Below, piece after piece: positions 24,201 through 36,304 of a DNA stretch of 64,000 bases. Positions within the stretch are counted from its first letter, which is position 1, and each line of letters opens with the position of its first letter. The stretch is taken from positions 19,573 through 83,572 of the forward strand of contig JAPEVC010000165.1 in the NCBI GenBank assembly GCA_027946555.1, given 5' to 3'. Source of the DNA: Gnomoniopsis sp. IMI 355080 (lineage: Eukaryota; Ascomycota; Sordariomycetes; Diaporthales; Gnomoniaceae). Under the pieces are notes generated by a model. That model did no database searches. It saw only the letters and a list, made by a program, of their open reading frames with translations, and had not been told where the DNA came from. A program made the position numbers and the translations under genes.

Positions 24201-26476
24201 GTGAACATCACCAATGAGAATGCCATGTACCGAGCCCAGGCACGATACTTGCTTGAGAGGGCGGATGACGAGCTCTGGACGTTCGTCCTCAGCGAGAACA
24301 ACCTTCACCGTCGATCCGTGATCGACCAGGTCATCTCCACGGCTGTTCCCGAGTCGACCGACCCGGCCAAGGTCTCACAAGCAGTTGCTTGCTTCCTCAA
24401 AGCTGATCTGCCAGGTGAACTTATTGAGCTTTTGGAGAAGATCGTCTTGGAACCTAGCCCTTTCAGCGACAACCAGAACCTGCAGAATTTGCTCATGTTC
24501 ACTGCTGCGAAGGCGGACAAGGCTCGCGTTATGGATTATGTTCAGCGTCTGGATGCTTTTGACGCCGAGGAGATCTCGTCAGCATGCATCAATGTCGGCT
24601 TATACGAAGAAGCATTCGAAATCTTCAAGAAGATTGGCGACAAGGCTAGTGCTGTTAATGTCCTTGTTGAACACGTCGTCAGCATTGACCGTGCACAAGC
24701 TTACGCTGAAGACGTCGACTTGCCAGAGGTTTGGTCCCGGGTTGCCAAGGCTCAACTTGATGGTCTCCGAGTGAGTGATGCAATTGACTCGTACATCAAG
24801 GCCGACGACCCCAAGAACTACTCCGAAGTCATTGAGATCGGCGTCCACGCAGGGAAGAACGAAGAGCTCGTCAAGTACCTGCGTATGGCGCGCAAGACCC
24901 TCCGTGAGCCGGAGATTGACACTGCGCTCGCTTTCTGCTATGCACGCTTGGATCAACTTGGTGAACTGGAGGACTTCCTGCGCGGTACCAATGTTGCCAA
25001 CATTGAGGAGTCTGGAGACAAGGCCTATGAGGAGGGTTTCTACCAAGCTGCCAAGATCTTCTACTCCAGCATCTCGAACTGGGCCAAGCTTGCCACGACC
25101 CTTGTTCACCTCGAGGACTACCAAGCGGCTGTTGAGTGTGCTCGCAAGGCCAACAATATCCGGGTGTGGAAGCAAGTTCACGGTGCCTGTGTTGAAAAGA
25201 AAGAGTTCCGTTTGGCCCAAATTTGCGGTCTCAATCTGGTTGTCGATGCTGAGGAGCTGCAAGCCCTTGTGAAGCAATACGAGTACAATGGCTACTTCGA
25301 TGAGCTGATCAACCTTTTGGAGCAAGGTCTGGGCTTGGAGCGCGCTCACATGGGCATGTTCACCGAACTTGGAATTGCTTTGTCCAAGTACCACCCTGAG
25401 AAGCTCATGGAGCACCTGAAGCTCTTCTGGAGCCGTATGAACATGCCGAAGATGATCCGTGCCTGCGAGGAAGCTAATCTTTGGCCCGAGCTCGTCTTTT
25501 GCTACTACCACTACGACGAGTTTGACAACGCTGCTCTGGCTGTGATGGAGCGCCCAGAGAACTCATGGGAACACCAGCAGTTTAAGGAGATGGCTGTCAA
25601 GGTTGCCAACCTGGAAATCTACTACAAGGCCATCAACTTCTATTTGGAACAGCACCCCTCGCTATTGACGGACCTCTTGCAGGCTCTGGCCCCTCGCATT
25701 GACGTCAACCGAGTTGTTCGCCTTTTCCAGAAGTCCGACAATCTGCCACTCATCAAGCCGTTCTTGCTGAATGTTCAGACACAAAACAAGCGCACAGTCA
25801 ACGACGCAATCAACGACCTGTTAATCGAGGAGGAGGATTACAAGACCCTCCGTGACTCTGTCGAGAATTATGACAATTATGATGCCGTGGATCTTGCGTC
25901 CCGCCTTGAGAAGCACGAGCTGGTCTTCTTCCGTCAAATTGCCGCCAACATCTACCGTAAGAACAAGCGGTGGGAGAAGTCGATCGCTCTATCGAAGCAA
26001 GACAAGCTATGGAAGGATGCTATTGAAACTGCTGCCCTGTCTGGCAAGGCTGAGGTGGTTGAAGACCTGATTCGATACGTGAGTTTCATTTTCTACCCTC
26101 TTATTCCTAACAAGCTTGCTAACCTGTAACATAGTTCGTCGATGTTGGCAACCGCGAATGCTACGTAGGCATGCTTTACGCCTGTTATGACCTGCTTCGT
26201 CCCGACCTCGTGCTCGAGCTGTCTTGGCGCAACGGTCTGAACGACTTCAGCATGCCGTATATGATCAACATACTCTGCCAGCAAACCAAAGAGCTTGCTC
26301 AGCTGAAGGCCGACAACGAGGCACGAAAGCTGAAGGAGAAGGAGAAGGAGACGGTCGAGGACAACACGCCTATCCTAGGCAACCGACTTATGCTCACTCA
26401 AGGCCCCACAGCGAACACCGGCTTTGGCGCGCCAAATGGTTTTGCCCCCCAGCCCACCGGCTACTCAGGTTTCTAG
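21252..26476 (+). CDS. CHC1: Clathrin heavy chain
   Basis: Structural subunit of clathrin triskelia on Golgi, endosome and plasma-membrane coats. Exons 21252-21338, 21417-21788, 21846-26078 and 26135-26476 give 1677 aa, the usual length for the family. The N-terminal propeller (about 1-330) starts MAPLPIKFTEVLQL and includes WKWISEDSLGLV. The remainder is alpha-solenoid with repeated clathrin heavy-chain repeats, including QPDWVSLLQHIVR and the C-terminal KRWEKSIALSKQDKLWKDAI. The trimerisation region and a Gly/Pro/Phe-rich end (PTGYSGF) follow. Introns cluster at the 5' end plus one near the 3' end, each with GTAAGT/GTGAGT donors. The frame is intact throughout. Confidence 0.98.
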
Positions 26477-28163
26477 GCGCACCCTGCGGTCATCAACCCG
26501 CAACCTCAGCCTGAGTTGCCATACTTTACGATAAGCCCGATTCTTTCCACGAGTTCCTTTTACTCGACAAGCGCCATCGCACCTCCTTTTGTGCCTACGG
26601 GCCTCTCCCAACCTCAAAACTCCTCTCTTCCGGTTCGTGCAGCCGAGGCTGCCCCTTTCGTACCTGCCGCGCGATCTGCGACAGCTCGTCCTGCAAGCCG
26701 TCTTGATGCTTCTGCGGTTCATTTCAAACCTCGATTGACCCAGAATACCAAGAGGGAACTCAATGCCGGGCTGCTGTCTTTCTCTCACTGAGCATGGACT
26801 CGCCGGCGCTTGGGTGAAAGTCGATCGATATGAGGGAGAAGAAAAAAAAGGAATATTATTCGCTATATGATTAGGTTCGTAACTTGGTATGGGAGACAGA
26901 GCGATGCTGTCATAGCAAAAAAGCCATCATTTGTGGTCTTAAGTGATTGGTTCGGTTGACATGGAGGCGATTGGGAGGCATCCACATTGTGGCGTGAAAT
27001 TTGGCAGAGAACATGGCAGGAAGATGCCAACGAATATCGGCAGGAAAAGCTTCGTGGAGATAATTGCCTGTATCATAGTGCACTTTTATGAAATCCTTCC
27101 TAGATCAGCTGCGTCTCTCTGACACGTACTGTGAGGCCGATGTCCATGATGGTATCGTTCTCCCCCCTTACAGCATACTTAGGTAGTGTCTTGCGAGAAC
27201 GTTTCTTGGAAACAACTCATAAAATGACACTCGCTGGGATGGAGATCTCCTGGTCGGGGATGAGATCGATTCCTATCTGCCCACGAGATGTGAGGTTTGA
27301 AACGTTGAAAAGCATGGGCATGATGGCCCCCTCCCCCGAGGGACATACTTGAAAGCAGTCGACGTGTTACAGCTCAAGCACATCGTGACACCTTGGTGAT
27401 TACTGTCAGTAGTCAGCTGATGTACCTCATTTACGCCCGTGCACGTGCATTTTCACGTTTCATTACTCGGACATCATGTCCCACTCAACACAAGATACTC
27501 ATGTTTATCTCTAGCCATGACCTCATTGCTTACGGATCTGCGTTTCTCAGCCTCAACGCGAAATCCTTCTGCTCTCCGTGGCTTTCAAGCAGCAGGCTGA
27601 TGGACGGAGTTTCCCGGCTATCCGGTAAGCCATCTAACCTACTGCAACGTCTGCTATATGCTCTACATGCTGTATGTCGCATTCTGAACAAGCCGGCCAT
27701 GTGCGTTCTTATTCGACACATCGGTTCCACTTCTCGATTACAAATTACACTGGCACGCAGTATCATCAAGGGATGATGTGTTCAAAGTCGATGTGCCCCA
27801 GACCAAATCAAATCAAATGCTTACCTTACCGGCCTGAATCCTTCGTTCTGTCATTGGCCTCGATGCTTACTCCTTTTGGGTAAATGTCGCAGCCTGCGGT
27901 AATAAAGGCGGTGCAAGTGGAGCCTGGGCGAAGGTGCTTGTACTATGTAAGACAGGCAGCGCATATGAAGAGTTGCGGGCTTGCGAGCGGTCAAGTCCTT
28001 CACATATACAGGGTTTTCGGCGACAGATCGTCCAAGGCGGGAGGTATGGTTCAAAGCGTTTATTCAGAGTGCTCCTTCTTATCCTACGTCTTGCTTGCCT
28101 TTCTGGCGCATATTTCTAGTTCTGTCACCGTTGTCACCGGTCGCTCTGGTCCCTCGTTAGAAA
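26477..28163. other. Intergenic region between CHC1 and the ABC transporter
   Basis: CHC1 3' flank and ABC transporter promoter. An open frame at 26516-26791 lies in the probable CHC1 3' UTR and has no motif. An ATG at 28046 opens a hydrophobic, signal-peptide-like stretch (SYVLLAFLAHISSSVTVV) in a different frame from the transporter; it may be part of an unresolved first exon. Confidence 0.45.
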
Positions 28164-31139
28164 ATGTCAGGCTATGCTCCTGACCAAGTCACAATATCCT
28201 TGCCAAACAAGACACCACAGGATCCCTTTTTACCTGTCGAAATACCCAATGGGCCTGCTTTCCTGGACACAGAAGCCTGTCTTTGCGCATATCGACACAC
28301 GCCCGTGACAACCAGTGACGAGGCTACTTGGGAGTGCATTGGCGACCAGACGGACAGAGTCACAGTCACCAATCAGGGCAAATGGTTCAGAACGATACAC
28401 AACGAGACCATCGTCACTACTGGTCTTCCAATATGGGATGCCTCAAATGGGCCGGATGTCGATGATCCACTGATGTACGATGCAGGTCGAGACGCCTTGG
28501 TACCCTTCGAATCCGATAACATGACCGTTTATAACGGTGCTTGTACGGGACAGAACCAGACGACTTTCTCTACAGCATTCTATAGAGCAGTGAACGAGAT
28601 CGAAGCCGATTTAACACCAGTGGATGCAATGCCCTGCTGGCGGGGCCCATCTGCCGTACCAATGCAGATCATGGGGCTGGATGAGTGGACGCAGAGCGGT
28701 TGCAACGAAGGCTTCCTGTGCGAGAACAACACAGTCAACTCGCTCCCGCAGTACTGCCCGCCCATCGAAAAATGCTCTTCCGGCAGGGCTGCGGGGTTTG
28801 TTTGTCAGAGTCAGCACCTCAATATCGGCATGGGCCCGTTTGAGCCAGTAGTCTGCCAAAGCGGATACTATTGCCCTGATGGAGGCACCGAGAAGATCGT
28901 TTGTCCGGCTGGTCATTACTGCCAGGTGGGCGCCGCGCAACCAACAGCTTGCTCGGTGGGAAGCGTATGTCCCGCGGGCTCGAAATCGCAGGCTTCTTAT
29001 ATACCGCTTGTCGTATTGTGTATATTAGATCTATGCCTCCTCCTCGGCATGCTTCTCCTACCGCTTCGCAGGCGGATGAAGAGGCAATCAGCGCATACCA
29101 GCATTTCCAAGCTACCTTTGCAACCGAACGTCGCTGGGACAGTTACGCCAACCTCGTCAACTGTGTCTGGCAGCACTATAGACGTCGAGGCCATGTCGAA
29201 TGAGGATTTTCGGACGGATGATGAGCTTGCACCACACCTTCAATCATTCATCGAGTCCATGCGTAGGGCAACAGAGACAGCCCACTTTGGCCTCTCATTT
29301 CAGTACAAAAATCTAAGCTACCACCCCCAGGGCGCACTCAAGGCGATCCTCCACAACGTCACAGGGTCAATTGAGCGTGGAAATCTTACAGCCGTCATGG
29401 GCGGGTCAGGCGCAGGAAAGAGCACCTTCATCAACGTTTTGATGGGCAAACTAACAAATACCAGCGGGTCTGTTATGGTGAATCACGTCCCGGTCACAAT
29501 GGACAGCTACAAAAAGCTCATTGGGTATGTCCCACAAGACGACATTGTCCTCCCCGACCTCAGCATCAGGGAAAACATTATGCACTCGGCCCGTGTTCGA
29601 CTTCCGCGCAACTGGAGCGATGCCGAAATTCAATCACACACCGACGCCGTGATTAGCTGCCTCGAGCTCGCTCATGTACAGGACTCTCTGGTTGGTACCG
29701 TCGGAAAGCCTTTCATTTCTGGTGGCCAACGCAAACGAGTAAGCATCGGTATGGAACTCGCCGCCGCTCCGATGGCTATATTTCTGGATGAGCCGACGTC
29801 TGGCCTCGATGCTACCGCCGCTTCGTCTATCATACGTACCTTGCGGTCTGTTGCTCGCCTCGGCATCTCAGTCGTAGTAACAATCCATCAGCCACGTGCA
29901 GAGATTATGGCCATGGTGGACGAGCTGATTCTGCTTGCGGACGGGCAGGTCGTTTGCCACGGGCCTGAGAGCTTCGTGCAGGCGCATTTCTACAAATTGG
30001 GCTTTGGGGTTCCCCTGCCTGCAAATTCGGGCGACGTAATCACGGATATTATCACTGGAAACGGTCGCTCATACAAGGCTACCGGGGATGTTTCGGTAGA
30101 TTGGCTAGTTGCCAACTCAGCGTGCTCACGGATGTACGCAGAGGACAGAGCACCACCTACCTCACATACAAACCCGACCTCGAGAAGAAGCAAGCTCTGG
30201 CTGCTGCCACCAACACCTTTGCAACTCATCCGCAAAGCTGGGCCACAGCAGAGCCTTCATGATCCAGCAATCCTCGAGACCCTCCGACAACGTGGTGCAT
30301 CCCGCCTCAAACAGACGTGGCTCTGTCTCCGCCGCGCCATGCTCCAGCAGTGGCGCTACAAAAGCTCCTTCGCGTCCGAGATGCTTCTCGCGTGTGTTCC
30401 CGCCTTGCTTCTGGGGCTGTCGGTGCAAAGCCGCAACGGCATGATTTTCCGCGGTCTCTACAGGGGCGGCTTCTCCATCCTCTCACCTGCCATCGACGTG
30501 GCCTCCGCACCACAACTTTCGATGCTGACTGGGGTTGCCGTGGGCCTCATCTCCTCAGCGCCGGGCGTTCGCGTCTTTAGCGAAGAGATCCTCATGCAGC
30601 GCAGGGAAGCTGAGGCGGGACATTCTCAAGCGGCCTACTTTGTGGCAAAAGTGCTAGCAACACTGCCGCGGATGTTGTGCGCGTGCCTGCACTTTTCCGT
30701 CATACTGTTGCTCTTGGGGCGTTTGATTGTGCCCTGGGGTGTGGCGTTCGCAGCAAATCTCTGTTACTTCTGGTGTATATATGGTGTGGCTGCACTCATC
30801 TCGATGTTGTCAAGACGGGAGGATGCGCCCCTTCTCGCCACGATGGTCAGCCTTATCCTCGGTATCTTGTGTGGTGCGGCACCTAACCTTGCGCAAGTGG
30901 CCGAGTGGAAGCTAGTCTGGCTCTGGAGGATGAGTCCTGGCGTATGGCTTACGGAGTTGTACTTTGGAGAGCTTGTCAGGCCATCTGGATATTTGTATCA
31001 GACAGAGCTTGCGGCCGAGGCGATGGGGCTCGACCTCAATTCGACCGCGAGGAATTTAGGAGTTCTGCTGGCCCTGGGTGTGGCATATCGACTGATGGCT
31101 TATGTGGGTCTGCTTTATGCGAGGAGGCTGAGGATCTAG
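28164..31139 (+). CDS. ABCG-type transporter with Cys-rich N-terminal ectodomain (Adp1-like)
   Basis: One open frame of 991 aa. Residues 1-280 are extracellular in character, with many Cys and N-glycosylation sequons and EGF-like spacing (CQSGYYCPDGG, CPAGHYCQVG). A span at about 285-305 follows. The nucleotide-binding domain has Walker A GGSGAGKST at about 412-420, signature SGGQRKRVSIG at about 518 and Walker B IFLDEPTSGLD at about 537-547. A C-terminal block of about six spans starts near 715. This NBD-TMD half-transporter order with a Cys-rich head matches fungal ABCG group I (yeast Adp1). No signal peptide precedes the ectodomain at this start, so an upstream exon may be missing. Substrate unknown. 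Confidence 0.88.
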   Translation: MSGYAPDQVTISLPNKTPQDPFLPVEIPNGPAFLDTEACLCAYRHTPVTTSDEATWECIGDQTDRVTVTNQGKWFRTIHNETIVTTGLPIWDASNGPDVDDPLMYDAGRDALVPFESDNMTVYNGACTGQNQTTFSTAFYRAVNEIEADLTPVDAMPCWRGPSAVPMQIMGLDEWTQSGCNEGFLCENNTVNSLPQYCPPIEKCSSGRAAGFVCQSQHLNIGMGPFEPVVCQSGYYCPDGGTEKIVCPAGHYCQVGAAQPTACSVGSVCPAGSKSQASYIPLVVLCILDLCLLLGMLLLPLRRRMKRQSAHTSISKLPLQPNVAGTVTPTSSTVSGSTIDVEAMSNEDFRTDDELAPHLQSFIESMRRATETAHFGLSFQYKNLSYHPQGALKAILHNVTGSIERGNLTAVMGGSGAGKSTFINVLMGKLTNTSGSVMVNHVPVTMDSYKKLIGYVPQDDIVLPDLSIRENIMHSARVRLPRNWSDAEIQSHTDAVISCLELAHVQDSLVGTVGKPFISGGQRKRVSIGMELAAAPMAIFLDEPTSGLDATAASSIIRTLRSVARLGISVVVTIHQPRAEIMAMVDELILLADGQVVCHGPESFVQAHFYKLGFGVPLPANSGDVITDIITGNGRSYKATGDVSVDWLVANSACSRMYAEDRAPPTSHTNPTSRRSKLWLLPPTPLQLIRKAGPQQSLHDPAILETLRQRGASRLKQTWLCLRRAMLQQWRYKSSFASEMLLACVPALLLGLSVQSRNGMIFRGLYRGGFSILSPAIDVASAPQLSMLTGVAVGLISSAPGVRVFSEEILMQRREAEAGHSQAAYFVAKVLATLPRMLCACLHFSVILLLLGRLIVPWGVAFAANLCYFWCIYGVAALISMLSRREDAPLLATMVSLILGILCGAAPNLAQVAEWKLVWLWRMSPGVWLTELYFGELVRPSGYLYQTELAAEAMGLDLNSTARNLGVLLALGVAYRLMAYVGLLYARRLRI

Positions 31140-31304
31140 TGCTTAGACCGCACACCAGACAATTTAATATTAAACGGCTCTTGGCTTGCTGCAATGGGCC
31201 CAGGAAACATCAAGTGACTGAGGATGCCATATTCGATTTGTTCATCTAATAGTATTTACAGACTCCCTCGCATTCATAAGGTTTTAGAATACAAGGGCGC
31301 ATCC

Positions 31305-31344
31305 CGCGTTTTGCAGGAGTGCATATAAGCTCTTTACAGAGAGA
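31305..31344 (-). repeat. Dispersed short repeat alpha, copy 1
   Basis: Forty bases that match 45281-45320 (opposite strand) at 36 of 40 positions, with a 25-base identical core (TGCATATAAGCTCTTTACAG plus GAGA). It overlaps the stop codon and 3' flank of the GH131 gene. Identity of the element unknown. Confidence 0.7.
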
Positions 31345-32259
31345 TGCAGCCGTTAGAGCTGTCCTCCACGAAGATACCACCGTAGATCAGACCCTCCTCA
31401 AAGGGGGCCTCCTGGTATCCAGCGTTCGCAACGTCCGAGGTTCCAGTGGGCTTCTTGAGAATTCCGATCTGGTACTGGCCCATGCCCGACAGATCAGCAT
31501 CGATAGCATCAGTCGCCGCCTCCAGAGCATCGGTACCGCTCGAGTAGTAGATTTGCACAGTGCTAGAATGGCAGTCAGTAAGAGCATTCTTTCCATTTAG
31601 TATGGGAGGATTCAGTAGACTTACTTGGCATCAATGTCCATCTTGACGGCAAAGTTCTGCCATGTCTCAGTCTCGACGGGGGTGCTCCACAGCAGCGTGT
31701 TGTCGCGGTCAAACAGCTTCCATGCATTCGCATCCAGGTCCGGCTGGTCAATCATCTTGCCCGTCTGGAACATGATTTGGTCGGCGCTGTAGTCGGCAGC
31801 CTCGTGCCAGACGTTCAAGTACTCGTGGCTGAGATTCAGCGCGCGCTGCGCATCCGTCTTGACGCTCCAGTGCAGCGTCTTGACACCGAGGTAGCCGGTG
31901 CTGTTCTCGTTGGTGTCCTCGGCAAACTGCAGACCCGCGCGGCGGAAGCCGTACTGCGTCTGGAAGATGGAGGCGTTGTTGATGGTCACCTCGAGGCTCT
32001 TGAACTCGGCCGAGTCGAAGCGCGAGTTGGCGGTCGAGGGGAAGAGCAGGGCGTCACTCCACGAGACGTTGTTGCCCTTGACATAGTCCGGGTTGAAGAG
32101 CCCGTTGTCCGAGTCGAACTGCTCGAGGGAGAAGTTGGAGGGCACGCGGCCGTCGAGGACGACGGGGCAGCTGATGGCGGCGGAGGATCCGCGGCCAACG
32201 CAAGCTGCGGACGCAGCGGTTGCGCCGAGAGCAACGAGAAGACTGCCGGTGGTGAACAT
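31334..32259 (-). CDS. Secreted beta-glucanase, glycoside hydrolase family 131
   Basis: Two exons (32259-31625 and 31562-31334) with a 62-bp intron (GTAAGT to TCTAG) give 287 aa. A clear signal peptide (MFTTGSLLVALGATAASA) precedes the mature protein. GH131 landmarks are CPVVLDGRVP near the N-terminus, NPDYVKGNNVSWSDALLFP, the jelly-roll core with RRAGLQFAED and HWSVKTD, and the closing GLIYGGIFVEDSSNGCISL. GH131 enzymes are fungal and oomycete beta-1,3/1,6/1,4-glucanases active on plant and fungal wall glucans. No carbohydrate-binding module is present. This suggests a plant-associated or saprotrophic life style. The gene is convergent with the ABC transporter, about 195 bp apart. Confidence 0.88.
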
Positions 32260-33434
32260 GTTTGGTAATAAGAGATAAAAAGGAAGGTGAATGATTATCC
32301 GGCTCTGCCTGGAAGTGGGAAGATATCAACGAGTGACTGTGGTCTTTGAGAGACTGCGAGAAGAGAACTGGAGTGACGTCGAGGAGGTTCGCCCACTGCT
32401 CCAAAGAGCGGCGTCCTCCATTATTATGTATTTTGCCATGATTGTCCGAGTGAAGGCTCGATATTATTTTCCCCCACCGAAATGAGGGCCGGTTGAATAT
32501 GGAAGAGTTACATGGCAGGGGGTAAATCGCTTTTCACTTGGCAGGGGTCAAAGGGACAGCATCCTCCGAGGAAACAAAAGGGGAATTGTATGCTTTATGG
32601 CCCATTTTGTGTTTCGAAACGGATTCATGCTTGGCCTGCGAGTCAGTTCGTCTAGCTTTTGCGTGCCGTATAATGGTACCAGCACCCGAATTTTGGGAAC
32701 TGGAGGGGCCCCTAGCATGGAGGAAAGCCCCTTTGAATAAATATGTGAAAGTTTATTTAATGAGGCTCTCGGCCGCGTGGGCCGAACAAGCGCGCACCAC
32801 ATACCAGTACTAGCAAGATCCAAGCAAGGTTATTTTAGTGCACCAAGAAGGTGAGATTGGAGATCTGTTCACGGCTAAGTCGATCATATTGCAACCTTGA
32901 TCGAGAGATCCCAGATTGATTGGTTTAAAGGTTAGACTTTGCGGCCTTACCCTACAAGCATGCGCCTGTATTTCTTTTCTCAACACCATCAACCCTTTCA
33001 ACAAACACTAAAAGACCAAAAAGATAGTGAGACGGACACCCCGACTCTCGACTCGTGGTCATACCCTGCGAGTCGGTAGCCGAGCCCCAGATTCAGCACC
33101 TCTCTCTCCAGGCTCAGCGGAGTGTAGCTGTACTCCGGACCGGCTCCATAATAACAAGCGTGCTACTCGTGGCCCACAACGCATGGTTCTCGACTCATCT
33201 CATTCTCTCAGTTCTTTACTAGTATTCAGGAATGAAGGGAGGAGCCGCTAGCTTGTGCACGAGCGATAAACAAGACGTGGTCTGAGCGGTGCCTAGAAGT
33301 TTGCAGTATGGGTTACACGAACCACTACTGTGTGTTTCTATATAGAAAATTAACATTTCAACTCCCTCCCAATGCCAGGTATCCAATTTCCCAAACGCCA
33401 ATTTCCGACAAACAAGCAAACTCTCACAGTTTCA
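32260..33434. other. Intergenic region with repeat beta
   Basis: Upstream of the GH131 gene and downstream of dapB. No supported gene. A short segment (33068-33105) recurs at 45234-45270. Confidence 0.45.
33068..33105 (+). repeat. Dispersed short repeat beta, copy 1
   Basis: About 30 of 37 aligned bases match 45234-45270, with the shared core GTAGCCGARCCC followed by AGCACCTC. In the 45-kb copy it sits directly beside repeat alpha, so the two may be pieces of one longer decayed element. Confidence 0.5.
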
Positions 33435-36304
33435 CTACATCAGCGTATCCGGGATGCTTCTCGCCCTCTTGCCAATAGGCACCGGGTGGCTGACCTTGAG
33501 CCATTCGCCATTGAAAGCATTGATGAGCCAATTCTGGAGTTCTGCGATCTAATCAGTACTTTTGACTTCTTCAAACCGCCGCGAAACTGTAAATTAGATG
33601 GCAACTCACTCTCGTACACAATCTTATTCGCGTTGTGGAAGTAGATGCTATGATCACTGTCTGGGAAAACATGGACGTCGTAGTTCTCTACACCAGCAAG
33701 ATCCAACTTATCGAGCAATGTCAACGTGTTCTGTACATGCACGTTGTCATCCGCAGTGCCGTGCATGATCAAGAATCGCTTATTCTGTGCCAGCGCCGTG
33801 GCATTGGAGATGGCCGTACCATCGTAGCCCTCCTGGTTCTCCTGCGGCGTCTTCATGTACCGCTCCGTGTATATAGAGTCGTAAAACCGCCAGTCGGTCA
33901 CAGGCGCCACTGCCATTCCGTAGCTGAATGTTTGTCCGGCGTCCTGCTCTAGTGTCTTGAGCGTGTTGTAGCCACCGTACGACCAACCCCAGATGGCGAG
34001 GCGCGCGGAATCGACGTAGCCCAAGGACGCCCAATGCTGCGCGGCTGCAATCTGATCGTGCGATTCCCAGTGGCCTAGGTGTTCACGAATGAGAACACGG
34101 TTTTTGCGCCCGATAAAGCCCGTGCCGCGTCCGTCGACTGTGACACAGATATAGCCAAGGCTGGCAATGTTCATCTGGAAGTCAACGGCGAACTTTTTCG
34201 TAACAGACTGAGAGCCAGGACCGCTGTACTGGAAGAAGAGGACTGGATACTTCTTCTTGGGGTTGAAGTGTGGAGGCCGTCGCTCCACATAGTTTAGCTC
34301 GACCCCGTCAACGTTGATGGTACCATAGATCTTGATGGGCAGCTCATACTTCTTTGCAAGATCCGCGAGGCCTTTATTCTCCTCAACAACATGCTCGTAT
34401 TTCATAGCATTGCTTGGAGTGCTGATGACCTTCTGCCACGGGATCTTGGGTCCCTGGTAGTTGACCAATGCGTATCCGGCCCCCGACGAGAATGACAGGG
34501 AGTAGTAACCTTCCTGGCTGATATCTGTCACAGCCTTCAGGTCGGTCCCGTCAAGCTTGACGCTATACGCGTGTCGCTGGATTGAGGATTCCTTGCTTGC
34601 AATGAAGTATACCAGATTTTGAGCTAGATCCACGGCTGACGGGGCGTCCTGAACCTCCCAACTTCCTTTGGTCAGCATGATAGGATCAGAGGTGTCCAGC
34701 GGAGTAAAGTAAGCGAGGTGGTCGCCATCATCGTATATCACAGTGTCAATGTAGCCATCTTGTGGTCTCTGGTTGGCGGGATCGGCAGGGATGTAGTGTG
34801 TCTTCTGTGAGATCTCGAACCAGCCGCCATCTAGCTTGCCGACATCTACGGTCCGAACAGTCTTGCCTGTTCGCGACTTCACATCGACAAGCACCACCCG
34901 CATAATATCAGAGACACGATTGGTCTCCTTGATGATGACGCTTTGGCCAGCCCAGACAACTTCTGTAATCAGACGATCATCGTCGGCAAACCCTCCATCA
35001 ATGTTGACCTCAAATTGGTCGCCACGTTCGAGGTCATAGAAAAGCAGGTCTACCACAGGATTCGGGGCGCCAGCTTTAGGATACTTCTCAGGGAGCACTG
35101 TTGGATAATTCTCTAATTTCCCAGCCTGTCCACCCTTGGGTTTCGAAACGAAATATTGGAGCGGGTACTCTGGGACTGCAGTGTCATTTGTCCGGAAGAA
35201 AGCAAGATACTTGCCATCCTGGGACCACCATGTGGCAGTGTCACCAGCGAGAACCTCTTCTTCGTACACCCAGTCCGGACGACCGTAGAAGTAATTCTCT
35301 CCTCCGTCGTTGGTGATTTGCCGCAGCTCTTTCGACCCTATTGATCGGACGAACAAGTTGTTCTCTCGCACAAAAGCGATTGCATTGCTTGTGGGATTCC
35401 ATTTGGCGAGTTGGACGATGGCGTCAGGCTCATTAGGGACGAGAGGCTCCACTGACTGTTGTGCCACGTTGAATATCCAGTACTTGGCTGTGGACGAGTG
35501 GCGAAAGACGCGCTCGTCATCGGTACTGATAAGGACATTGAGCATGTCACTAGAAGGAGTTGCCGTCGAGGTTTGATGCTGCCGGCCGTCATAGAGAAAC
35601 CAGCCATTCTTCATCAGAATTCTGGTCTCGGCGGTCGCAGCGCCGGAGCTCAGGTTTGGGTCTTTGTTCCTCACGTCCTCCACCACCAGGAAGCCTTCAT
35701 TGGAGTCGTTCTGTTCCAACAGCAACCCGTCTTCGCCATTCGGCCCTGCAACCCACCGCATAGTATGTGTAGTGGGCTGCCATTGGCCACTCATGATCGT
35801 GTCCAGAGTGAGCTTCTTACCACTCCCTCGCGAGACAGTGGCTTCGGGGTCGTGCTCAAAGTCGGAGCTATGTAGGTATGATTTAGAGGACACATAGATA
35901 ACGAGGGCGACGACCCAGGCGGCAACAAAAACACCGCAAAGGAGGAGGGCTATTCGCTTCAGGGAAGGGTCCATGCGCTTTGAGCTTGTGACGGCGGCGC
36001 CATTGGCGAGAAAGGGACCGGTCTCGAGGTCGCTGGCGGTCTCCTCCTTGAGCGGGTCTTCCTCGCCAAAGTCGGACTGGTCGTCATGGTCGGCGTAGGG
36101 AGCATTGCTGGGTCGGCGCGGAGCAGGAGAAATCCGTCGTTTGGATGAAGATCGGTTCTGGTTGGAGAGACGCTCGCTAATGCGGTCGAAGACGATGCTG
36201 GTGGTAGAGACAGACGAGTCGGACTCGTGGGACATTCTGGGAGCGTCGGACGCATCGACGGCATCAACGGCATCGATGAGCGGCCCTTTATCAGAGGAAG
36301 CCAT
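33435..36304 (-). CDS. dapB: Vacuolar-membrane dipeptidyl aminopeptidase IV type (DapB/Dap2)
   Basis: Serine exopeptidase (S9B) that removes Xaa-Pro dipeptides. Exons 36304-33610 and 33541-33435 (68-bp intron, GTGAGT to TCGCAG) give 933 aa. The start at 36304 (MASSDKG) is preferred over an upstream in-frame ATG at 36472 because the extra 56 residues are unlike the family. The cytosolic N-terminus (about 110 residues, Ser- and acid-rich) precedes one signal-anchor span (RIALLLCGVFVAAWVVALVI). Then come the DPP-IV propeller and an alpha/beta-hydrolase domain. The catalytic triad is visible: Ser775 in GWSYGG, Asp852 in HGTADDNVH and His885 in DSDHSIYF. The last exon restores the conserved end NWLINAFNGEWL. 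The single-span topology points to the vacuolar enzyme rather than secreted DppIV. Confidence 0.95.

Noticed and set aside
26516..26791. 91-codon frame just after CHC1
   Set aside because: It lies in the probable CHC1 3' UTR; the CHC1 end is natural and the frame is Ser/Ala/Pro-rich noise.
28046..28160. First exon for the ABC transporter using donor GTCTTG at 28088
   Set aside because: It would keep frame but would cut away the hydrophobic leader that made the exon attractive, and the donor is poor.
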